Under the pieces are notes generated by a model that worked only from the letters and a program-made list of their open reading frames with translations, did not search any database and was not told the origin of the DNA. This document shows, one piece after another, positions 24,659 to 32,993 of a stretch of DNA of 37,178 nt (its first letter is position 1; the number at the start of each line of letters is the position of its first letter). The position numbers were made by a program, and so were the translations under genes. Source of the DNA: Eggerthellaceae bacterium UBA3686 (GTDB lineage Bacteria > Actinomycetota > Coriobacteriia > Coriobacteriales > Eggerthellaceae). Where the stretch lies: assembly GCA_002371495.1 (NCBI GenBank), contig DFIX01000036.1, positions 1 to 37,178 of the forward strand. The letters run 5' to 3'.

Positions 24659-25603
24659 TTCTTCGACGGGGTTCACGTGAACGGTTACGTGTTTGACCTG
24701 GGGGCATTCGCTTTCGATGCGGACGTGTACGCTCTCGGCGCGGCGATGGGCCTCGTTCAGCGAAAGCGAGCCGTCCATGGCTACCTCGACGTCGGCGTAG
24801 AACTGGCTGCCGAAACGCCGCGTGAGCACCGAGTCGATGTGGTCGACGCCGTCGCATGTGGCAGCGAGCTCGCCGATGGCCTCGTTCAGCTCCGAGCCAC
24901 CCGACTCGTCCACGAGCTTTCCGATTGCCTCGCGGCCGACTTCCCAAGCCACTTTCAGAATGAACAGGCAAATCACGATGGAGGCAAGCGAGTCACCCAG
25001 CGGGAATCCCATACGGGCAGCGGCGACACCGACTAGGGCCGCGACGGACGAGAGCGCGTCGGTGCGGTGGTGCCAGGCGTCTGCCATGAAAACGTCCGAG
25101 CCAATCTTGCGAGCCCCATGGCGCGTGTACCAGAACATGGCCTCCTTCACCACGATGGAAACGCCGGCTGCTACGAGGGCGAGGATCCCGGGAACCTCGT
25201 CTTGCGAGCCCCCGTCGATTGCAGCTTGAATACCCGCGACGCCGATGCCGACGCCGACGCTCGCGAGGATGAGCGCCAAGATGGCGGCGGCGAGCTGCTC
25301 GAAACGTTCATGGCCGTAGGGATGGCTCTCGTCGGCTTCGCGTCGCGCAATGCGGTCGCCAACGTAGGCGACAGCTGTTGCCAGCACGTCGGATGCGGAA
25401 TGCACGGCGTCGGACACGAGCGCCATCGAGTTGCCCAAGAGGCCCGCGACCAGCTTGAACACCGTAAGGAGCACGTTTCCGGCGACGCCGACGGCGCTGA
25501 GTTGCGCAACGGTCCGATTGCGCTCGGCGGCCTCATCTTCGCCCGCCATTCCAATGCGTGGTTCGACTACATGCGCGATATCGTGTGGTTGACCGCTGCC
25601 CAT
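24656..25603 (-). CDS. Cation diffusion facilitator (CDF) metal exporter
   Basis: Exports divalent metal (Zn, Fe, Mn, Co or Cd) from the cytosol in exchange for protons. About six membrane segments in 315 residues. The two metal sites of the family are visible: SDAVHSASDV in TM2 and ADAWHHRTDA in TM5, each HxxxD. The C-terminal cytosolic domain (from about 220) has the usual alpha-beta fold (HVTVHVNP end). The frame is open to 25660, but ATG 25603 has AAAGGAAG just before it and begins at the normal distance from TM1, so I prefer it. Metal specificity is not determinable here. Neighbouring metal and stress genes fit its role. Confidence 0.88.
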   Translation of the reverse strand: MGSGQPHDIAHVVEPRIGMAGEDEAAERNRTVAQLSAVGVAGNVLLTVFKLVAGLLGNSMALVSDAVHSASDVLATAVAYVGDRIARREADESHPYGHERFEQLAAAILALILASVGVGIGVAGIQAAIDGGSQDEVPGILALVAAGVSIVVKEAMFWYTRHGARKIGSDVFMADAWHHRTDALSSVAALVGVAAARMGFPLGDSLASIVICLFILKVAWEVGREAIGKLVDESGGSELNEAIGELAATCDGVDHIDSVLTRRFGSQFYADVEVAMDGSLSLNEAHRRAESVHVRIESECPQVKHVTVHVNPVEE

Positions 25604-25660
25604 GCTCTTCCTTTCAATCTCATGTGCGTCGTGCATAGCGCGTAACTTACCACGCAGCAA

Positions 25661-25884
25661 GGCGGTTAGTCATCAGAAACATATTGTTTGGGGAAGATAA
25701 CTTCTTACAGCCCTCTGAACAGGGATTACCAAGAAGTTGAGCCAGTCTAATACGGGCGTTTCGTAAAGCCTAGGGAAAAGGGCCTTACTCGAGGGGATTG
25801 CTTGAAGGACGCTTAGGAAGCTGCCCCATAACTGGAATGGCCTTTCCCCGGCGCTTGAGCGAATCGGTTGGTGCACTCAAAAAG
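25661..25884. other. Gene-free stretch between CDF and TetR genes
   Basis: No ORF of note. An imperfect hairpin lies at 25699-25738 (AACTTCTT with AAGAAGTT, and an inner CCCT/AGGG pair), read as a possible structure upstream of the CDF gene on the minus strand. Nothing else recognised. Confidence 0.3.
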
Positions 25885-26427
25885 CTACGACACCTCGAAC
25901 TCTCCGAACCATTCGGCAAGCTGCTCGGGGTCGGATGCACAACCGGATTCGAACCACCACGTCACCGCTTGGCAATAGGCGCTCACCATGAGCGACTCGC
26001 GTAGGTCGAGCGGCATCTCACTCGTCGTTGGCGGCATATCGCTCTCGAACAGCTCTGCGAGTTTGGAGCGGAAGTACGCGGTGAAATGGGGCTCGCCTTC
26101 CATAAGCAGCTTCCCTGCCACGCCGGAGTGCGCGTCGCGCAGGTGGTACAGAAGGTGTGCCAGCTTGCCCTTGAGATCCGGCGTTTCGAGCTGAGCATGC
26201 GTAACGCAATGCGAATCGACGCCCTCGAAAATATGGTCGAACATCTCGGCGCATATCTGCTCGGTAAGCTCGTCTTTCGTTTCGAAGTGGGCATAGAAGG
26301 TCGAACGCCCTATATCGGCTTGCTCGATGATCTGCGCGACGGTGACCTGGCTGTAGTGCTCCTGCGCCATGAGCTCCTCGAAGGCAGCGTATATGGCTTT
26401 GCGCGTTTTACGTTGTCGTCTGTCCAT
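25885..26427 (-). CDS. TetR/AcrR-family regulator
   Basis: A 180-residue repressor. The N-terminal helix-turn-helix occupies about residues 3-48 (AIYAAFEELMAQEHYSQVTV, then ADIGRSTFYAHF, the recognition helix signature). The rest is an all-helical ligand domain typical of the family. ATG 26427 follows AAAGGG; an upstream in-frame ATG at 26445 is less well placed. It is divergent from a small membrane protein gene, and two dyads lie in the space between (26496-26519 and 26629-26651), either of which could be its operator. Likely controls the divergent gene and itself; the ligand is unknown. Confidence 0.88.
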   Translation of the reverse strand: MDRRQRKTRKAIYAAFEELMAQEHYSQVTVAQIIEQADIGRSTFYAHFETKDELTEQICAEMFDHIFEGVDSHCVTHAQLETPDLKGKLAHLLYHLRDAHSGVAGKLLMEGEPHFTAYFRSKLAELFESDMPPTTSEMPLDLRESLMVSAYCQAVTWWFESGCASDPEQLAEWFGEFEVS

Positions 26428-26495
26428 ACGTGCCCTTTCGTTCGTCATCCCTGCGGGTAAGGTGTTTGTTGGCGTGGGGCAGGGGCGTGTGTTAT

Positions 26496-26519
26496 CGAAC
26501 ACATTCGCGTAAGTGTTCG
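26496..26519. promoter_or_regulatory. 24-bp dyad upstream of tetR (candidate operator)
   Basis: CGAACAC (26496-26502) and its inverse (26513-26519) flank ATTCGCGTAA, with a CGCG centre; 20 of 24 positions are symmetric. It lies 69 bases before the TetR start on the minus strand, a usual place for an autoregulatory operator. Confidence 0.45.
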
Positions 26520-26628
26520 GTTTCTGACAGCTTCCCGAAAAGGTTCCTTTTCTATCATCTTTTGCAAAATGGCCCGAACGGTTCAAATCGCGCCATTTGC
26601 TTCTTCACAAAACTGCACTCGATGAATT

Positions 26629-26651
26629 ATACCGTACTAAAAGTACAGTAT
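26629..26651. promoter_or_regulatory. 23-bp dyad upstream of the small membrane protein gene
   Basis: ATACCGTACT (26629-26638) and AGTACAGTAT (26642-26651) are inverted with one mismatch around AAA. The site is AT-rich, ends 25 bases before the ATG at 26677 and overlaps the probable promoter, a layout typical for TetR operators. Confidence 0.5.
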
Positions 26652-26676
26652 CGTAATTTAAATGCAAGGAGAAGCC

Positions 26677-26952
26677 ATGGGAATCGCAGCGATCATCACC
26701 ATTGCCGCCATCGTCGTCCTGTCCGTCGTTTCCGTCTTTGTTGCAGAAGAGCCGCTCGACGAGGTCTTTCACCTCGAAGCAGCCATGAACGGCTTTCCCC
26801 TGCAACCCCTTGCGACGAAAACGGCGAACCGAAACAATGCAAATCCTCGCGCTACGAGCCCGCAGGGCGCAAGCCGCAAAGACAGAGGCGCCGACTCGCT
26901 GGTTGGCTCGGCAACCTTTTCGGGTGGTATTCCCGTCGAAACGGCCAGATAA
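26677..26952 (+). CDS. Small single-span membrane protein, possibly frameshifted
   Basis: A 91-residue ORF. The first 23 residues (MGIAAIITIAAIVVLSVVSV) are a membrane anchor, and the start has an excellent AAGGAGA site before ATG 26677. The first 45 codons have the GC-rich third positions of real genes. From about 26800 this frame loses that pattern, while another plus-strand frame gains it (CDENGEPKQCKSSRYEP, then a Trp/Gly-rich end). A frameshift, a sequencing error or chance could explain this. It is divergent from tetR and may be its target. I do not recognise the family. Confidence 0.4.
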   Translation: MGIAAIITIAAIVVLSVVSVFVAEEPLDEVFHLEAAMNGFPLQPLATKTANRNNANPRATSPQGASRKDRGADSLVGSATFSGGIPVETAR

Positions 26953-26960
26953 AGAACCGT

Positions 26961-27188
26961 CTAGGGGCGCTCGATGTGGAGCTCGATACCGGTGCGTTGC
27001 GTATAGGCGGCAAGAACGGGTTGGCTCGCTTTTTTGGCGCCGCACAGGATGAAATCATCGCCATCGTGCGTCGAAGGGGTGCGAGCGGGGCAAAAGCCCT
27101 CGATGCAGTTCGTGCACACCACGTCTTGAACGGTCAATCCACCCAAATCGCTCGTTGTCAGCTCGAGCAGCTCCTTTGCGTCTCCCAT
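26961..27188 (-). CDS. 75-residue four-cysteine protein, function unknown
   Basis: A small soluble protein with Cys25, Cys28, Cys33 and Cys49 (VCTNCIEGFCPARTP, then ILCGAK), arranged CxxC-x4-C-x15-C, suggesting a zinc or iron-sulfur site. The start ATG at 27188 has AGGAAAGG upstream. It lies 145 bases after the P-type ATPase gene on the same strand, so it may be its second gene, with an intervening hairpin limiting readthrough (27229-27257). I do not recognise the family. A metal chaperone or metal-responsive role would fit the context but is only inference. Confidence 0.6.
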   Translation of the reverse strand: MGDAKELLELTTSDLGGLTVQDVVCTNCIEGFCPARTPSTHDGDDFILCGAKKASQPVLAAYTQRTGIELHIERP

Positions 27189-27228
27189 ACCCGTTCCTTT
27201 CCTTGAATCGCATTCTTGTTTATAGCAA

Positions 27229-27257
27229 GCGAGCCGGAAATCATCTCTCCGACTCGC
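27229..27257 (-). terminator. Hairpin between the P-type ATPase and the small Cys protein
   Basis: On the minus strand GCGAGTCGGA pairs with TCCGGCTCGC (one G-U) around 9 bases (27229-27238 with 27248-27257). No strong T-run follows; probably a partial terminator or processing stem. Confidence 0.5.
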
Positions 27258-27333
27258 CTCGCTCATTATCGAACACGGTGCAGCTCCTGCGTCGTTCGCC
27301 TCTTGTGAACTCCGCAACGCCGCCGTGCACTCG

Positions 27334-29235
<1,902 letters not shown>

Positions 29236-29267
29236 GCTTTCCTGCTTTCTGTACGCCTGTCTGACCT

Positions 29268-29309
29268 GCAATCGTTCATAACATATGAACGATTGCTCAT
29301 ATGTTCATG
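29268..29309 (-). promoter_or_regulatory. ArsR/SmtB-like operator cluster before the metal ATPase
   Basis: GCAATCGTTCAT (29268-29279) and its exact inverse (29285-29296) form a 12-bp dyad with a 5-base spacer. A second overlapping dyad uses CATATGAAC (29282-29290) and GCTCATATG (29295-29303), and another GTTCAT follows at 29304-29309. Alternating GTTCAT/ATGAAC half-sites resemble ArsR/SmtB (CzrA, CadC) operators. No ArsR gene is in the window. Confidence 0.5.
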
Positions 29310-29401
29310 CATACCGTAATTCATTACGCGCTCGATGTCAACATCTTTTTCAAATTCTTTCGCAGAGCCGCCCCTGGACGACGTTGGGACATGTCCGGGC
29401 A

Positions 29402-29457
29402 GCCCAGTCCAGCTGCAGGGTGCGTAGCCGCTTGCGCAGCTACTGTATTAAAAATTT
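29402..29457 (-). repeat. Palindromic element of the 12516-12618 family, left half (split copy)
   Basis: Arm 29402-29420 plus the adjacent conserved 23 bases (29421-29443) that are identical, in inverse orientation, to the copy at 12516-12618. The other half lies at 30909-30956, after the IS and the 187-bp element. Confidence 0.75.
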
Positions 29458-29593
29458 AAATCCTGGTTTGCTGATTGCGGGTTAGCAGCCCACCTGGTGT
29501 GATGCGATAGCAGTTGCCGACGTTATAATTGTCGCAAGTGAATACGACGCCCATCCGCAAGACCGTTCGGATGAGGCGCGGCACTCTTGCGAT

Positions 29594-29641
29594 GTGGAAG
29601 TCCTTGGCGCCGCGCCCGATCCGAGCAGCAAGGACTTCCAC
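29594..29641 (+). promoter_or_regulatory. Hairpin covering the transposase ribosome site
   Basis: Perfect 12-bp stem: 29594-29605 (GTGGAAGTCCTT) with 29630-29641, loop 24 bases. The 3' arm contains the AAGGA ribosome site of the ATG at 29643, one base after the stem. A TATAAT at 29524-29529 could be the element's own promoter. Confidence 0.65.
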
Positions 29642-29642
29642 C

Positions 29643-30692
29643 ATGCACGGAGACAAGGAGCGCTGGCTCGCGCCTTCGGCGACGCCCTGGGACGATGCGG
29701 ACGAGGATTCGCTCGGCCCGGCGGAGACACTCGTCATGGCCTGCCACCGCGACATCTACAGATACCGTCACGCCGGCACCTCCCTCGAGGGCGAGGCGGA
29801 GTTCTTCAATGCGTACGCGAGGGAATCTTGCCCCATATGCGGGTCCCGTGCGATCGAGGGAAACGGGAAGGACGCGAACGGCATCAGGCGATGGCGCTGC
29901 CGGGCCTGCGGCCGGTCGTTCAACGTGGCGACGGGGACGATATTCGAGTCCCACCGTATCCCCGTGGCCGACTGGACGGAGTTCCTGCTCGAGACATTCT
30001 CGTACGAGAGCCTCAAGGGGATGGCCAGGTCGAACAGGCGGTCGAGGACCACCCCTCCGTACTGGCTCGCCAAGCTGTTCGCGGTGCTGTCGGGGGTGCA
30101 GGACGACGTGGTGCTCTCGGGGAACGTGCAGATAGACGAGAAGCACTACCCTCTGTCGGATGCGGATCAGCAGCGAAAGGCGGACGGCTCGAAGCCGAGA
30201 GGCCTGTCGAAGAACCAGATATGCATCGCGGTGGGCTGCGACGACGGGGGCAGGTCGTTCTTCTCGAGGCTGGGGCTGGGCAAGCCGAGCGAGGCGAGGA
30301 CGAGGGCGGCGTACGCCGGCCACATACGGGAAGGGTCGCACCTGGTCCACGACATGGAGAGGTCGCACCGCGTGCTCGTGGAGGAGCTCTCCCTGACGAG
30401 CGAGGCGCACAACTCGAAGCTGATCAAAACGCCGCCGGACAAGGAGAACCCGCTGGCGGACGTGAACGAGCTGTGCTTCCTCCTCGAGCTGTTTCTGAAC
30501 TCGCATTCGGGGTTCGACAGGAGTCGCCTGGACGGCTACCTCGACCTGTTCTACGTGATGATGAACGACCCGGAGGAGAAGATGGAGAAGGCCGCCTTCG
30601 TGCTCGATCGCGCAATGCGTTTCCCATATACGCTAAGATATCGGGATTACTATCGGAAGAAGGCCAGCTCAACGAGGAAGCGGGGTCCATAG
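29643..30692 (+). CDS. IS1595-family transposase (ISXO2-like DDE)
   Basis: A 349-residue DDE transposase. The N-terminal zinc ribbon has CPICGS and CRACGRSF (cysteine pairs at about residues 63-66 and 84-87), followed by a helical region and the catalytic core: VQIDEKHYPL (first acidic residue), SHLVHDMERSH (second), and a C-terminal part with HNSKL and HSGFDRSRLDGYLDLFY. The reading frame is open to 29529, but ATG 29643 with AAGGA is the likely start; upstream starts would translate through a strong hairpin. No frameshift or stop interrupts it, so the IS may be active. Confidence 0.88.
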   Translation: MHGDKERWLAPSATPWDDADEDSLGPAETLVMACHRDIYRYRHAGTSLEGEAEFFNAYARESCPICGSRAIEGNGKDANGIRRWRCRACGRSFNVATGTIFESHRIPVADWTEFLLETFSYESLKGMARSNRRSRTTPPYWLAKLFAVLSGVQDDVVLSGNVQIDEKHYPLSDADQQRKADGSKPRGLSKNQICIAVGCDDGGRSFFSRLGLGKPSEARTRAAYAGHIREGSHLVHDMERSHRVLVEELSLTSEAHNSKLIKTPPDKENPLADVNELCFLLELFLNSHSGFDRSRLDGYLDLFYVMMNDPEEKMEKAAFVLDRAMRFPYTLRYRDYYRKKASSTRKRGP

Positions 30693-30721
30693 GAACCCAC
30701 AATCAGCAAACCAGGATTTTA

Positions 30722-30908
30722 AAAATTTTTCCGAGAGTTTCGGAGCGTGCGGGTCGACGAAACATGCACGAGCAAATGATCAGCTCGTTTGCGCATGGCA
30801 TGTTCCGAATACGTATACGAGCTGCGCCGAATTGGCCGAGCGAACTTACATAATTGCAGCTCAATGCAACGAGTTGGCCCGCACGCTCCGAAACTCTCGG
30901 AAAAATTT
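30722..30908. repeat. 187-bp element with 31-bp perfect inverted ends (MITE-like)
   Basis: Arms 30722-30752 and 30878-30908 are exact inverse complements, beginning AAATTTTTCCGAGAGTTTCG. The 125 bases inside contain a further hairpin (ACATGC/GCATGT and GAGCAAA/TTTGC-type pairing near 30760-30810) and no ORF. The left end touches the right end of the IS1595-type element, and the right end abuts the palindromic element half. Confidence 0.75.
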
Positions 30909-30956
30909 CTAAAACGCGAGCAGCCGTAGGTTTAGCGCCCTGCCGCTGGACTGGGC
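30909..30956 (-). repeat. Palindromic element of the 12516-12618 family, right half (split copy)
   Basis: Arm 30938-30956 pairs with 29402-29420 (18 of 19 bases); the segment 30909-30937 matches the other inner flank of the copy at 12516-12618 with a few transitions. Confidence 0.72.
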
Positions 30957-30997
30957 GTGCGAGCGGGATGCCCATACGAGTCGTGGCTATCCAAATG

Positions 30998-32377
30998 CTA
31001 CGAACGATCAAGCCTCCTTCCATCTCGATGAAATGCGATGAGGTACACAATCGCGCGCGCCACCCAATCGACGAACATGGCGTACCACACCCACAGAAGG
31101 TTCAGGTGCATGCCCATGACGAAGAGGTAGGCCAAGCCCACGCGGAGCAGCGCCATGGTGGCGATGGCGACAATCATGGTGAACACAGCGCGGCCGATGG
31201 CGCGGAAATAATAGGGGAAAAGGAAGGCCAGCGGCCATACGACCATGGCCAGGGAATGCGCGACGACAAGTTGTGTGGCCAAATCGAAAGCCTGGTCGGA
31301 GAGGTTGTAGAAGCTTACCCAAACCTGAATGTCCCCGATCATGACCGTGCACAGCACGGCGAGCATGGCGTAGTTCAAGGCGACGAGCATCTTCGTATAG
31401 CGTCGCGCCTGCCGTGGCTCCTTCGCACCATAGCATTGTCCCACAATCGTGGTCATGCCGGCGCCGAGGGCGTTGCCGGGCAGATAGAGGAACGTCACGA
31501 GGCTCGAAGCCACCGCATAGGCGGCGATCGAGGATGTCCCGAGTGTCGATACCAGGCTTTGCAGGAGTACTTTGCCCAGGTTGAACAGGCCGCTTTCCAC
31601 TCCGTTGGGCAAGCCGATCGAAAGGATCCTGCGCAGCATCGCCCGGTCGGGGCGCAGTTGCGAAAGCGAGCGAATCCTGATCTCGTTCGAAGGTCGCTGC
31701 AAGAGCCATACCATGAAAACGCTCGCAACCACGCGTGCGAGCAGGGTGGGCAGCGCCACGCCGACGACGCCCATATGCAGCCCGAATATGCAGATGGCGT
31801 TGCCGACGACGTTGATGACGTTCATGAACAATGCCGCGAACATCGAGATGCGCGTCTCGCCCTTCGCCCTGAATACCGACGAGGCCGAGTAGAACAGCGC
31901 CATGAATGGCAGAGACCCAACCGTGAAGTACAAGTACACGAGGGCGTTTTCCATGACGTCGGTTTCCACGGTGCCGAAGACGAGAGCCAGAATCTGCGGC
32001 CCGGCTACGAAGAAAACCGCCGCGACGATCAGCATCCCAGCGGTCGAGACGACGGCGAGCTGCGCTCCGCTCTTGCCAGCGCCTTCGTAGTCGCGCGCCC
32101 CCACGAGCTGCGCGCACACGACCGTGCCCCCTGCGGTGACGGCGAACAGGACCTGGATGAACAGGTAGTTTACGGAATCGACCAGCGAGACGCCCGATAC
32201 GGTTGCCTCGCCCACGCTCGCGACCATGAAGATGTCGACGACGCCTACGAGCACCGAGAGCAGCTGCTCGATGACGAGCGGCCATAGCAGCCCGAACAGC
32301 CGCTTTCGACCAAAAAGCTCAACCGACCCGCTATTATCCGTCTTTTCGCGCAATGTCCTCGCAACCCCCTGTTGCAA
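30998..32377 (-). CDS. MATE-family multidrug/metabolite exporter
   Basis: A 459-residue membrane protein with about 12 hydrophobic segments in two homologous halves, typical of MATE antiporters that export cationic drugs or metabolites against Na+ or H+. Family-like features: PLVIEQLLSVLVGVVDIFMV at TM1, an FRAKGETRIS loop between TM4 and TM5, and GLPNGVESGLFNLGKVLLQS opening the second half. The start is TTG 32377 with AGAAGGG 8 bases upstream; another TTG 24 bases further in is possible. It is divergent from the B12-riboswitch operon, with about 280 bases between its start and the aptamer, and shows no sign of being controlled by it. Confidence 0.87.
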   Translation of the reverse strand: MQQGVARTLREKTDNSGSVELFGRKRLFGLLWPLVIEQLLSVLVGVVDIFMVASVGEATVSGVSLVDSVNYLFIQVLFAVTAGGTVVCAQLVGARDYEGAGKSGAQLAVVSTAGMLIVAAVFFVAGPQILALVFGTVETDVMENALVYLYFTVGSLPFMALFYSASSVFRAKGETRISMFAALFMNVINVVGNAICIFGLHMGVVGVALPTLLARVVASVFMVWLLQRPSNEIRIRSLSQLRPDRAMLRRILSIGLPNGVESGLFNLGKVLLQSLVSTLGTSSIAAYAVASSLVTFLYLPGNALGAGMTTIVGQCYGAKEPRQARRYTKMLVALNYAMLAVLCTVMIGDIQVWVSFYNLSDQAFDLATQLVVAHSLAMVVWPLAFLFPYYFRAIGRAVFTMIVAIATMALLRVGLAYLFVMGMHLNLLWVWYAMFVDWVARAIVYLIAFHRDGRRLDRS

Positions 32378-32658
32378 AAGTAGCCCTTCTTATACCACGT
32401 CTACGTTATAAGCGGGGACCTTTTGTCCAGATTGCACATTTACGACTGTATTGGTATCTGTTGGGGGCGTCTCGCCGAACCCCCAAGGGCCGTAATCTAA
32501 GCCACTGATTGGTAACTCGTTTATTGCCGTATTGCCGCTTGGGAAATATTGGCCGTGTTTACAAAAAAGAAGAATATTTATTAATGACGAGGCGGACGGC
32601 CTCTGATAACATCAACATGCCATATGAAACATGGATGAAACAATTGAATACCCAAAGC
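32378..32658. other. Gene-free divergent promoter region
   Basis: Must hold the minus-strand MATE promoter and the plus-strand promoter of the riboswitch transcript. The AT-rich part 32555-32600 is the likeliest site of the latter; I cannot assign hexamers. Short ORFs here are not convincing. Confidence 0.35.
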
Positions 32659-32839
32659 GTAATCGTTTCGTCTTCCGTGCAATACGTTACGGAAGGCGAC
32701 TAAGATGGAATCCGGTTAAAAGCCGGAGCGGTGCCGCCACTGTAATCGGCGAGCCATGCAGCGATGCTAACGCAACCACTGGGAAGCTGGGAAGGTGCTG
32801 TATGGGCGAGGACCCGAGAGCCAGGAGACATGCGATTAC
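32659..32839 (+). ncRNA. Cobalamin (B12) riboswitch aptamer
   Basis: Closing helix GTAATCG (32659-32665) with CGATTAC (32833-32839). Inside, in canonical order: CTTCCGT/ACGGAAG hairpin, GGAATCCGGTTAAAAGCCGG, CCGCCACTGTAA, ACCACTGGGAAG with CTGGGAAGG, and the B12 box AGCCAGGAGACAT (32819-32831). These are the hallmark segments of adenosylcobalamin-type riboswitches. It is followed by a possible pseudoknot hairpin (32841-32848 with 32870-32877) and a terminator, so it most likely shuts off the downstream transporter operon when corrinoid is plentiful. Confidence 0.93.
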
Positions 32840-32892
32840 CAGGCTTTGAGCGGCGAGCACCGCGAGGGACAAAGCCTAACTTAATGTGGCAA

Positions 32893-32931
32893 AAACGGGC
32901 TGCATCACGATTGTCGTGGTGCAGCCCGTTT
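32893..32931 (+). terminator. Riboswitch expression-platform terminator
   Basis: Near-perfect 17-bp stem (32893-32909 with 32915-32931, AAACGGGCTGCAT), loop 5 bases, followed by CTGTTTT. A second hairpin (32941-32950 with 32960-32969) lies between it and the ribosome site of the next gene. Confidence 0.82.
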
Positions 32932-32993
32932 CTGTTTTGGTAGCTCGTGCTGGGATGGGGCGCGAGCTAGAGGATTGATGAAAAGGAGGAGCC

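Larger units (their letters stand above)
29458..30719 (+). mobile_element. IS1595-type insertion sequence, 1262 bp
   Basis: Terminal inverted repeats 29458-29483 and 30694-30719 (26 bp, one mismatch, outer end AAATCCTGGTTTGCTGATTG) enclose one transposase gene. Flanking bases are A/T-rich on both sides (AAAATTT), so the target duplication cannot be assigned with certainty. The element sits in the middle of a palindromic repeat, with its right end touching a 187-bp inverted-repeat element. Confidence 0.88.

Noticed and set aside
25930..25965. tRNA T-arm-like sequence GGTTCGAATCCGG on the minus strand
   Set aside because: It codes for WFESGC in the TetR protein, and no acceptor or anticodon arm surrounds it.
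30703..31050. A 115-codon minus-strand ORF across the 187-bp element
   Set aside because: It is formed by the inverted-repeat sequence and MATE 3' flank; no ribosome site or domain.
32509..32703. A 64-codon plus-strand ORF just before the riboswitch
   Set aside because: It runs into the aptamer, has no good ribosome site, and its 3' half is the conserved riboswitch 5' strand.
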